From positions 1 through 64,000 of the forward strand of contig JAQGHU010000046.1 of NCBI GenBank assembly GCA_028291515.1: DNA of 64,000 bases, in the 5' to 3' direction. The stretch comes from Schlesneria sp. (lineage in GTDB: Bacteria; Planctomycetota; Planctomycetia; Planctomycetales; Planctomycetaceae). Under the pieces are notes generated by a model, which worked only from the letters and a program-made list of their open reading frames with translations, had not been told where the DNA came from and made no database searches. Below are positions 30,696 through 38,185 of the stretch, piece after piece. Each line of letters starts with the position of its first letter. Within the stretch, counting starts at the first letter, position 1. Position numbers and translations under genes: made by a program.

Positions 30696-31055
30696 ATGTC
30701 ATTCACGCTGACGGAAAAACTGGACGGTAAGGTGATCGAGGTTGCTGTCACTGGGAAGTTGACTAAGGAAGCCTACGAGCAATTTGTGCCAGTGACCGAA
30801 GCCGCGATCAAGCGACACGGAAAGGTACGCATCCTATTTGTCATGCATGACTTTCATGGCTGGGATGCCGGTGCGCTTTGGGAAGACATGAAGTTTGATA
30901 TCAAGCACTTCTCGCACATCGAACGGTTGGCCATTGTCGGCGAATCGAAATGGGAACAAGGGATGGCGACTTTCTGCCGTCCGTTTACAACCGCGACGAT
31001 GAAGTACTTCGATCAGAAAGATCTGGACCAGGCGCACGAGTGGATTAAGGCTTGA
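30696..31055 (+). CDS. SpoIIAA-like (STAS-related) protein
   Basis: 119-aa single-domain cytoplasmic protein of the SpoIIAA-like family: VIEVAVTGKLTKEAYEQFVP, then KVRILFVMHDFHGWDAGALWEDMKFDIKHF, and RLAIVGESKWEQGMATFCRPF. These short STAS/CRAL-TRIO-like proteins are widespread and of uncertain role; the best clue is the fold shared with anti-anti-sigma factors, without the phosphorylatable Ser context. It stands upstream of the frameshifted MBOAT-like gene with a 33-bp gap, possibly in one transcript. ATG 30696 follows AAGGGAACGAC, a good binding site. Confidence 0.8.
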   Translation: MSFTLTEKLDGKVIEVAVTGKLTKEAYEQFVPVTEAAIKRHGKVRILFVMHDFHGWDAGALWEDMKFDIKHFSHIERLAIVGESKWEQGMATFCRPFTTATMKYFDQKDLDQAHEWIKA

Positions 31056-31088
31056 ACGGACTGAACAAACAATTCGCCGAACGCCAAC

Positions 31089-32017
31089 ATGCTGCTTTTC
31101 GTCGCTGCACTTGCTGCTGCAGTCTCAGCCACAGGACTTTTTATGGTCACCGTGGAATGGGCTTACAGTGCTCGCAGCTCGTTCCATGGAAGAGTGGCAT
31201 GCTGGCTGGTTTCTTCGATTGTCGTGGGTTGTTCGCCTTGTTTGGTGCCAGTGGGTTCGATCTGGCGATTTGCCGCTAGCCTGATCGCGATTGGGTTGCT
31301 CGTCAAACTGTATGATTCGCTGCGTTCGAGCCAGCAAGAAAGTCATGATCGATTCGCATCTCGCATGTTGTGGTTCGGCAATTTCTTCTGGCTTGTCCAG
31401 CGGCTACCGCCTCCGGATCACAATCGGCGAGATGATTGCGATCGACTCTTGTATCTCAGCATCGAGGCCGCAGCCGGTATCGCGTTGCTTTGGGGCGTGT
31501 TTCGAATGGACTGGGTGGTGCGCCCGTTTTTCATTGAGCATTGTGCGAAAGCAACCGCCACATTCTTAGTCGTCGTTGCTCTCACTCAACTCGCCGCGGT
31601 GACGTGGAGGCTGGCAGGTGGACGGGCCTGGGATCCGATGCGGGCTCCTCTTGCTGCAACCACCCCCGCTGATTTCTGGAGACGTTGGAACCGCCCCGCC
31701 CAGCAGTTCTTGAAATGCTACGTGTTTGATCCTGCTGGTCGCAGCCGCAACCGGTTGCCACGACACTCGCCACGTTTCTGGTCTCAGGTCTGGTGCATGA
31801 ATACGTTTTCGGAATCGCGGCGGGTCGAGTTCAAGGTTGGCAATTGCTGTTCTTCCTGATTCAAGGCGCTGCTGTCGTGGGAACGCAGCAAATGCGGACA
31901 GCCTTAAGGTCTCGTCTTGCGGGACAAGCCGCTACCATCACATTTAACTTGGTGACTTCGATCCTATTCTTCCGAAGTGTGAATGACGTACTTCCGTTTT
32001 ATGTGTTGCGAGCTTGA
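31089..32017 (+). pseudogene. MBOAT/wax-synthase-like acyltransferase, frameshifted
   Basis: Two overlapping frames together make one membrane acyltransferase of the wax-synthase/MBOAT_2 type. The first frame (from ATG 31089) carries several hydrophobic helices and the family segment PADFWRRWNRPAQQFLKCYVFDPAG; the next frame continues with VATTLATFLVSGLVHEYVFGI, the conserved helix with its catalytic-type His, and ends at 32017. The switch lies at about 31735-31745, where one base appears to be missing; frame 1 then runs to 31859 as nonsense-like sequence. It is either a real pseudogene or a sequencing error. If intact, the enzyme would esterify an alcohol with acyl-CoA. Neighbours are a SpoIIAA-like and a small membrane protein. 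Confidence 0.65.
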
Positions 32018-32090
32018 ATAGGTTGCGGAACACTGAGGTCGAATATCGATTCCCAAGTACTTTGATTCTTGCCGCAAGTGGAGTGACTTC

Positions 32091-32570
32091 GTGATGCCAT
32101 CGAACTGCCGCATGATCAAAAGCGGCCTGATTTGCTTCTGGGCGACCTGGTTTTCAGTTGTCTTGGCCTCCAACGTCTGTGATGCGCTTGTTCAGCTTGC
32201 AACACTGCCTGCGACGTGGCCATTCGCATCAGGAAACTATGCCGCGATCGTAAAGGTGACCGCCAGGTATGCTGTTCCTTCGGCGGTGTTGGGAGTACTG
32301 TTCCTGAGCGTCATTTTGTGGGAGGGGATCGGGACCGTTTTGTTTTGGCGTGCTGTGGTTGTTGCGCGACGCGCTGGATGTCGTGGCGATACCGTCTATC
32401 CGGCGTTTGGTTGTGGTCTGGCGTTGATGGCTGCATTTGTGATCACTGACGAGTTCTGCATCGTCTATGATCTTGAGGCGTCGCACTTGCGACTATTCAT
32501 CGCGATGCTGGTATCGCTGCTGTTTATCGAGCTTGTTCCTGATGAACGCTGCGCGGATACGGCAAATTAA
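32091..32570 (+). CDS. Four-helix membrane protein of unknown function
   Basis: 159-aa integral membrane protein with four predicted helices: LICFWATWFSVVLASNVCDA, SAVLGVLFLSVILWEGIGTV, GCGLALMAAFVITDEFC and LRLFIAMLVSLLFIELV. The length and spacing recall DUF2165-like small membrane proteins, but I am not confident of that assignment. The frame opens with GTG at 32091 followed directly by ATG at 32094; GGAG lies at good spacing to either. It follows the frameshifted acyltransferase by 73 bp and converges with the mutase locus. Confidence 0.65.
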   Translation: MMPSNCRMIKSGLICFWATWFSVVLASNVCDALVQLATLPATWPFASGNYAAIVKVTARYAVPSAVLGVLFLSVILWEGIGTVLFWRAVVVARRAGCRGDTVYPAFGCGLALMAAFVITDEFCIVYDLEASHLRLFIAMLVSLLFIELVPDERCADTAN

Positions 32571-32657
32571 ATTGCCGTGGGCGATGATGGGCCGGTCCTC
32601 AGTCAAAGACGCGGCCATATCGAGAACTCCAAGTCCGTGGCACCCCAATTAGGTTTC

Positions 32658-33881
32658 TCAAAAGACGCGCGGGGCGGTGCCCACGCGGTTAAACGAGGGG
32701 TGCGAGATTGCCTCCCACAGTTCGGGAATGCCCGTGTTTTTCGCGGCGCTGACTCGGATGAGGGTGGCGGGGTGATGACCAGGAAGGCTCAACTGTTCCC
32801 GAAGTTCGCCTTCCATTCGCTCGGCACTGGGAAGGTCTGACTTGTGAATGACGATGACATCGGCGATCTCCAGCAGCCCGGCCTTTTCCCATTGAATCGA
32901 ATCGCCGGATTCGGGCTGCATGACCAGCACGAGAGCGTCGGCGAAGTTGCGGATAGCGATATCTCCCTGGCCAGTACCAGCGGTTTCAATTAGCACGACA
33001 TCAAATCCAAACCCTTCCAATGCCTGTGACATCAGATCCAGATTGCTGGCGATTCCCTGGGATCCGCTCGCGACCGGCAGACTGCGGATAAAAACGCCCT
33101 CGTCAGGCAGGCAATCGGACATCCGAATCCGATCGCCGAGCAATGCTCCTCCAGTGATGGGGCTTTGAGGATCGCACGAGAGCACCGCGACTGATTGCCC
33201 TCGTGAACGGAGTTCCGCCACCAGACGTGCGATCAACGAACTTTTACCGACGCCGCCGTTGCCGGTAAACGCGATCGTACGGAACTTGTTTTTCGCCGAG
33301 GCTTCCGTCGCAGGGCGGTTCGCGTTGAGCCAGTCGCGAATGTCGCGCAACTGCTGTCCCGCTGCGATCATTGTCAGCAGGCGCGATAATGATCGGCGGT
33401 TGCGTTGCTGAAAGCTTACAAGCAACTCCGCAACGTTGGTGGCCTTGGCGTGCGTCGATTGCAAGCTGGCCGCGATCTCGGCAACCGATGTTCCTGGTCC
33501 GAAGATTGCGCTCACTCCGATCTCTGTCAGCGCGGGAATGTCTTTCGGTGGAACGATGCCTCCCAGAACCAGGCGAACGTCGGGCAGTCCGCATTCTCGA
33601 AGAGCTTCAATCACTTGTGGGATCAGCGTCAGGTGGGCTCCGTTCAGTAGGCTGATGCCAAGCCACAGAGCGTCTTCGTCGAGAACGGCTTGGGCGACTG
33701 CATTGGGCGATTGCCAAATGCCACCGTAGATCACATGGAAGCCGGCATCGCGCAACCCACGGGCAACAACTTTAATGCCGCGGTCGTGTCCATCGAGGCC
33801 GACCTTGGCCAGCACGATGCGAACGTGAGCAGCGGATTTGTCATCGGTGGTGGGTGTCGTGGTGAGATGGTCAATGGTCAT
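32658..33881 (-). CDS. Fusion of B12-binding mutase domain and MeaB-like GTPase
   Basis: 407-aa two-domain protein. Residues 18-145 are the cobalamin-binding domain of acyl-CoA mutases, with D30-x-H32-x-x-G35 (His32 would coordinate cobalt), SLLNGAH and VLGGIVPP. Residues 160-400 are a MeaB/ArgK-like G-protein: Walker A GNGGVGKSS (207-215), VLSCDPQSPITGGALLGD, ETAGTGQGD, and HKSD (346-349). The GTPase is known to load and protect the cofactor. The same order, B12 domain then GTPase, begins the fused isobutyryl-CoA mutase IcmF; here the catalytic barrel is the separate upstream gene. ATG 33881 is used; 46 bp separate the genes and hold a hairpin repeat. The last codons (NRVGTAPRVF) lie inside another copy of that repeat. 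Confidence 0.88.
   Translation of the reverse strand: MTIDHLTTTPTTDDKSAAHVRIVLAKVGLDGHDRGIKVVARGLRDAGFHVIYGGIWQSPNAVAQAVLDEDALWLGISLLNGAHLTLIPQVIEALRECGLPDVRLVLGGIVPPKDIPALTEIGVSAIFGPGTSVAEIAASLQSTHAKATNVAELLVSFQQRNRRSLSRLLTMIAAGQQLRDIRDWLNANRPATEASAKNKFRTIAFTGNGGVGKSSLIARLVAELRSRGQSVAVLSCDPQSPITGGALLGDRIRMSDCLPDEGVFIRSLPVASGSQGIASNLDLMSQALEGFGFDVVLIETAGTGQGDIAIRNFADALVLVMQPESGDSIQWEKAGLLEIADVIVIHKSDLPSAERMEGELREQLSLPGHHPATLIRVSAAKNTGIPELWEAISHPSFNRVGTAPRVF
32664..32695. repeat. CGCGCGGGG hairpin repeat, copy 1 (overlaps a gene end)
   Basis: It shares 29 of 31 bases with 33893-33923. An imperfect stem CGCGCGGG/CCCACGCG is followed by GGTTAAACGA. It covers the last codons of the B12/GTPase gene. 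Confidence 0.65.
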
Positions 33882-33892
33882 CGTGGTACCAG

Positions 33893-33923
33893 GCGCGCGG
33901 GGCGATGCCCGCGCGGTTAAACG
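33893..33923. repeat. CGCGCGGGG hairpin repeat, copy 2 (intergenic)
   Basis: CGCGCGGG and CCCGCGCG form a perfect 8-bp stem with loop GCGATG, followed by GTTAAACGA. It fills the gap between the mutase stop and the B12/GTPase start. Confidence 0.65.
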
Positions 33924-33927
33924 AAGA

Positions 33928-35505
33928 TTATTGTTCGTGCAGGGTGTGTTGTCCGAAGACATCGGCCAAGGCTTTGACCAGTTCACCGATCGTCGCGCGG
34001 GCTTTTGCGGCTTCGATCAGTGCTGGGAATGTATTGCCACCGGCCGCAGCGACTCGACGAACTTCGGCCAATGTTCGCAGCACATCACTAGCGCTGCGAG
34101 CCGATTTGATGCGCCGTAATGATTCGACTTGGGTGTTCTCCACAGACGCGTCGACTTCCAGCGTTTCGACGCGTGCTTCGTCCGGTTGAACGAAACGGTT
34201 AACGCCGACGATCACGCTGTCATCCTGATCGACCGACCGCTGATATTGATAGGCGGATTCGGCGATCTCACGGCGGAAGAAGCCAGCATCAATCGCCCCG
34301 AGCATTCCTCCGTATGACCGAATCCGTTCGAAGTAAATTTCCGCATCATCATGCATTTGCTGCGTCAACGATTCGACGAAGTAGCTACCGCCGACGGGAT
34401 CGACGGTCTTCGTGACCCCCGTCTCATAGGCCAGGACCTGCTGTGTGCGCAGAGCCAGCGTGACAGCATGCTCGGTTGGCAACGCCAGCGTTTCGTCCAT
34501 GCTGTTCGTGTGTAGCGATTGACATCCCCCGAGGACGGCAGCCAAGGCCTGATACGCGACGCGAATCAGATTCACTTCCGGTTGTCGATCCTGCAGCGAG
34601 CAGCCCGCTGTCTGCGCGTGGAATCGCAATTTCCATGACGCCGGGTCGGTGGCCCGATAGGTCTCTCGCATCAATTCTGCCCACAAACGCCGCGCGGCGC
34701 GGTATTTGGCGATCTCTTCAAAGAGGTCGTTGTGAGCGTTGAAGAAAAAGCTGAGGCGCGGCGCGAACGAATCGATGGGCAGGCCACGTCGCAATGTTTC
34801 ATCAACATAGTGCAGGCCATCGGCGAGTGTGAACGCCAATTCCTGGACGGCAGTCGAGCCCGCTTCGCGAATGTGGTAGCCACTGATCGAAACAGTGTTC
34901 CACTGCGGCACGTGGCGAGCGCAGAATTCGATGAGATCGACGACAAGGCGAACGGAGGGCTCGGGCGGAAACACGATTTCGTTTTGAGCATGAAACTCTT
35001 TGAGGATGTCGTTCTGAATTGTTCCGCGGAGTTTCTTCCAATCGAAACCACGTTCCTGAGCGGCAGCCAGATAGAACGCCATGACGATCGCTGCGGGAGC
35101 ATTGATCGTCATCGAGACCGAAATCTGTTCCAGGTCAATCGTTTCAAAAAGCGTGTGGAAGTCGTCCACGGTATCGACGGCAACGCCGAGTCTGCCAACT
35201 TCTCCTGCCGATCGCGGGTCATCACTATCGAGTCCCATGAGCGTGGGGAGATCGAACGCGGTGCTCAGCCCGGACTGACCCTGATCGAGGAGAAATCGGA
35301 ATCGTTTGTTGGTCTCACGTGCCGTACCAAAGCCTGCGAACTGCCGCATGGTCCACAGCCGGCCGCGATACATGTCTGCGTGAACGCCGCGAGTAAACGG
35401 GTAGTGGCCTGCTTCACCAATATCTCGTTCAAAGACAACTGTCGCCATTTCGTCCGGACCATAGTGGCCAGCGATCTGCCCGTCTGACTTGATTGAGGTT
35501 GGCAT
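33928..35505 (-). CDS. Isobutyryl-CoA mutase-type catalytic subunit (methylmalonyl-CoA mutase family)
   Basis: 525-aa TIM-barrel subunit of an adenosylcobalamin-dependent acyl-CoA mutase without its own B12 domain. Family signatures: YPFTRGVHADMYRGRLW, MTINAPAAI, TIQNDILKEF, SGYHIREAG (His211), and LSFFFNAHNDLFEEIAKYRAAR. Two residues decide the substrate class: F56 in MRQFAGFG and Q174 in KEFHAQNE. By alignment from memory these match Tyr89 and Arg207 of methylmalonyl-CoA mutase and Phe80/Gln198 of isobutyryl-CoA mutase. It therefore likely interconverts isobutyryl- and n-butyryl-CoA or a similar non-carboxylated acyl-CoA. ATG 35505 has a strong AGGAGG. The B12/GTPase fusion follows in the operon. 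Confidence 0.88.
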   Translation of the reverse strand: MPTSIKSDGQIAGHYGPDEMATVVFERDIGEAGHYPFTRGVHADMYRGRLWTMRQFAGFGTARETNKRFRFLLDQGQSGLSTAFDLPTLMGLDSDDPRSAGEVGRLGVAVDTVDDFHTLFETIDLEQISVSMTINAPAAIVMAFYLAAAQERGFDWKKLRGTIQNDILKEFHAQNEIVFPPEPSVRLVVDLIEFCARHVPQWNTVSISGYHIREAGSTAVQELAFTLADGLHYVDETLRRGLPIDSFAPRLSFFFNAHNDLFEEIAKYRAARRLWAELMRETYRATDPASWKLRFHAQTAGCSLQDRQPEVNLIRVAYQALAAVLGGCQSLHTNSMDETLALPTEHAVTLALRTQQVLAYETGVTKTVDPVGGSYFVESLTQQMHDDAEIYFERIRSYGGMLGAIDAGFFRREIAESAYQYQRSVDQDDSVIVGVNRFVQPDEARVETLEVDASVENTQVESLRRIKSARSASDVLRTLAEVRRVAAAGGNTFPALIEAAKARATIGELVKALADVFGQHTLHEQ

Positions 35506-35525
35506 CGCGCAGGCCCTCCTTCAAA

Positions 35526-35543
35526 ATGTCTGTCGACCGACAT
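35526..35543. promoter_or_regulatory. Near-perfect 18-bp palindrome in the divergent promoter region
   Basis: atgtctgtcgaccgacat is symmetrical apart from one base pair in each half. It lies just upstream of the mutase binding site and about 170 bp before the carboxyltransferase start, where one regulator could control both operons. The regulator is not known. Confidence 0.45.
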
Positions 35544-35715
35544 GTGGACGACCGCGACAACTTCATTCTATGCGTACGATGGTTCATGGCACAGTTCTTT
35601 TTCATATCGAACGTGTCAGTCTGATGATTCAACTCGCTGTTGTCAGCGAGGTTTTGGCGTAGAATGGAGTTCGGAACACGACGGTCCCTCGACGCGCCCG
35701 ACGACGAGACTCATC

Positions 35716-37302
35716 ATGACGACGCTGACGGAAGTGACTCGGCAGATACAGGAGCAGGAAGCCATCCTTCGCCAAGGTGGTGGCCCGGCAGGGCAGGAGC
35801 GGCAGCGACGGCTGGGTCGCCTGACCGCGCGTGAGCGTTTGACCGAGTTGCTCGACAAGGACGCTTCGTTTTTTGAACTTGGGCTCTGGTCGGCATGGGG
35901 GATGTATCCCGAATGGGGTGAAATCCCTGCGGCAGGAGTGATTGCCGGAATTGGATCGGTTCAAGGTCGCCGTGTGCTCGTCATCGCGAATGATGCGACA
36001 GTCAAAGCGGGTTCGATGTTTCCGCAGTCGGTAAAAAAGGTACTGCGTGCCCAGCGGATTGCGATGGAATTCCGGCTGCCACTGATCTACCTCGTCGATT
36101 CCGCCGGAGTGTTCCTGCCGCTGCAGGACGAGATCTTTCCCGATGAAGATGATTTTGGACGGATCTTTCGCAACAATGCGGTGCTGTCGGCGATGGGGAT
36201 TCCGCAGTATTCGGCCGTGATGGGGAACTGTGTTGCCGGGGGAGCGTATCTGCCCGTGTTGTCTGACACCTTGCTGATGACCGAAGGGAGTCAACTCTAC
36301 CTGGCCGGCCCTGCGTTGGTGAAGGCAGCGATTGGTCAAACGGCAGACCCCGAGGAACTTGGCGGAGCCAAGATGCATGCTGAGATCAGCGGCACGGCAG
36401 ACTATCGCGAAGCGGATGACCCCGCATGCTTGAAGCGATTACGCTCACTGATCGACTTTCTGCCGGCACCCAAGGGAAGCTCAGGGCACATTGGGCCAAG
36501 CCGCGATCCGGCGGATCTCGACAAGATTGTTGGTTCAGATCGAGCGGAATACGATGTTCGCGATGTCCTCAAATGCATTGTGGACGCGGACACGGTTCAG
36601 GAGTTTCGCGCCGACTATGGGACGACCCTGGTGACCCAGTTTGCGAAGATCGCGGGCCGGTCTGTCGGCATCGTGGCGAATCAATCGAAGCGATGCAAAT
36701 CGGCGACGGGCGAACTGCAGATTGGCGGCGTCTTGTATACGGACTCAGCGGAGAAGGGGGCTCGGTTCGTGATGGAATGCAATCAGTCGGCATTGCCGCT
36801 GATCTTCCTGCAGAATGTTCAGGGCTTCATGGTGGGACGACAGTCGGAGCAGTCGGGAATCATTCGTTCCGGCGCGAAGCTGGTGAACGTCGTCAGCAAT
36901 AGCGTTGTTCCCAAGCTGACCGTCGTGATTGGCGGCTCGTTTGGGGCAGGGAACTATGCGTTGTGCGGCAAAGCCTATGATCCGTGGCTCATGCTGGCTT
37001 GGCCAGGGGCTCGCTATGCTGTCATGGGGGCGGATCAAGCGGCAGACACGTTGCTCTCGTTACGAGTGCGCGAAGCCGAGCGCGGTGGGCGAACATTGTC
37101 GGACGAAGATCGAAAGCGACTGCGTGACGAAATCCGCCAGCAATACATTCAGCAGACGGATATCCGGTACGGGGCGGCTCGAGGTTGGGTTGATGCGATT
37201 ATCGCTCCGAATGCGACTCGCGATTGGCTGGCTATGGCGTTAAGTGTGATTCCCGAAGGGACGACAAAAGGAGAGTTCCGAACTGGCCTGTTGCAGATGT
37301 GA
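35716..37302 (+). CDS. Acyl-CoA carboxylase carboxyltransferase (beta) subunit, MCC-like
   Basis: 528-aa biotin-dependent carboxyltransferase. It transfers CO2 from carboxybiotin to an acyl-CoA. N-half motifs include GRLTARERLTELLD, LVDSAGVFLPLQDEIFPDEDDFGRIF, and GNCVAGGAYLPVLSD; the C-half has IIRSGAKLVNVVSN and GSFGAGNYALCGKAYDPW. The F-P-D-E-DDFGRIF stretch resembles methylcrotonyl-CoA or geranyl-CoA carboxylase more than propionyl-CoA carboxylase. No biotin carboxylase or biotin carrier gene lies in this window, so the partner must be elsewhere. ATG 35716 gives the usual family length; the frame is open from 35542. It heads a three-gene operon with the hydratase and dehydrogenase and is divergent to the mutase operon. 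Confidence 0.88.
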   Translation: MTTLTEVTRQIQEQEAILRQGGGPAGQERQRRLGRLTARERLTELLDKDASFFELGLWSAWGMYPEWGEIPAAGVIAGIGSVQGRRVLVIANDATVKAGSMFPQSVKKVLRAQRIAMEFRLPLIYLVDSAGVFLPLQDEIFPDEDDFGRIFRNNAVLSAMGIPQYSAVMGNCVAGGAYLPVLSDTLLMTEGSQLYLAGPALVKAAIGQTADPEELGGAKMHAEISGTADYREADDPACLKRLRSLIDFLPAPKGSSGHIGPSRDPADLDKIVGSDRAEYDVRDVLKCIVDADTVQEFRADYGTTLVTQFAKIAGRSVGIVANQSKRCKSATGELQIGGVLYTDSAEKGARFVMECNQSALPLIFLQNVQGFMVGRQSEQSGIIRSGAKLVNVVSNSVVPKLTVVIGGSFGAGNYALCGKAYDPWLMLAWPGARYAVMGADQAADTLLSLRVREAERGGRTLSDEDRKRLRDEIRQQYIQQTDIRYGAARGWVDAIIAPNATRDWLAMALSVIPEGTTKGEFRTGLLQM

Positions 37303-37340
37303 CTTGAGGCGAAGTATCAGATCATTGAGAAAGGACTTCC

Positions 37341-38117
37341 GTGAAGAACTCGCCCGTATTGCAGATCGAATCGCTCGATGCCGCCACTGTGCTGTTGACC
37401 TTGAACAGGCCAGAGCGACGCAACGCATTGACGATTGAATTGATGCAAGCGGTGTGCGCGGCCTTCGAGGTGCTCGCGAACGAGCCGCAACGGCGTGTTG
37501 TGCTGATCCAGGGAGCTGGCGTGGCCTTCTGTTCGGGACTTGATTTGCAAGAAGCGGCGGACATGTCAGTGGCCGAAGAGAGCGCGGACTGGGTCGCAAG
37601 GTTGTTCCAAGTCGTCCGCGCCAGCCCGTTGATCACCATCGCGATGGCGCAAGGAGCGGCCTTTGCGGGTGGGGCAGGACTATTGGCTTGCTGCGACTTC
37701 GCCATCGGCACTGACGACCTCAAGATTGGCTTCCCCGAGGTACGACGTGGTCTAATTCCGGCACTGGTGGCGGTGGTGCTCGCCGAACGTCTGCATCAAC
37801 ACGACTTGAATGAGTTGTTTCTAATTGCCGAACCAATCGGTGCGGCACGAGCTCAATCGATGGGACTGCTGCACCGAGTTGTCCCCGCGGATGGGCTTCT
37901 CACAGAAGCGCGATTGCTCGCCTCCAAGATCCTGAACGGAGGGCCTGATGCGGTTCGAGAAACGAAGGGCTTGTTGCGTGATCTGCGATTGACAGATCCT
38001 TCGCTGAGGATCTCGCACGCCCTGGCCGTTCATACACGTGTTCGCCAAAGTGAAGAAGCGAGCGAAGGGCTGAAGGCTTTTCTTGAACGTCGTGACCCGC
38101 GGTGGTCATCGTCATAG
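37341..38117 (+). CDS. Enoyl-CoA hydratase/isomerase family protein (methylglutaconyl-CoA hydratase-like)
   Basis: 258-aa crotonase-fold enzyme. The oxyanion-hole segment GAGVAFCSGLDLQEA is near residues 54-68 and AGGAGLLACCDFAIG near 110. The first catalytic Glu of classical hydratases (in AGGCEL) is replaced by Gly, while the second Glu is kept in GFPEVRRGLIPA. This pattern and the neighbours suggest a methylglutaconyl-CoA hydratase (LiuC-like) or related function rather than short-chain crotonase; this is inference. The start is GTG 37341 with AAGGA upstream. It lies 38 bp after the carboxyltransferase and 68 bp before the acyl-CoA dehydrogenase. Confidence 0.82.
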   Translation: MKNSPVLQIESLDAATVLLTLNRPERRNALTIELMQAVCAAFEVLANEPQRRVVLIQGAGVAFCSGLDLQEAADMSVAEESADWVARLFQVVRASPLITIAMAQGAAFAGGAGLLACCDFAIGTDDLKIGFPEVRRGLIPALVAVVLAERLHQHDLNELFLIAEPIGAARAQSMGLLHRVVPADGLLTEARLLASKILNGGPDAVRETKGLLRDLRLTDPSLRISHALAVHTRVRQSEEASEGLKAFLERRDPRWSSS

Positions 38118-38185
38118 AATTCAGCGACTAAGTTGGCCAGACGCTGCGAGTTGTTGTCGATTGCTTTTCGAGAATAAGGCATGCC

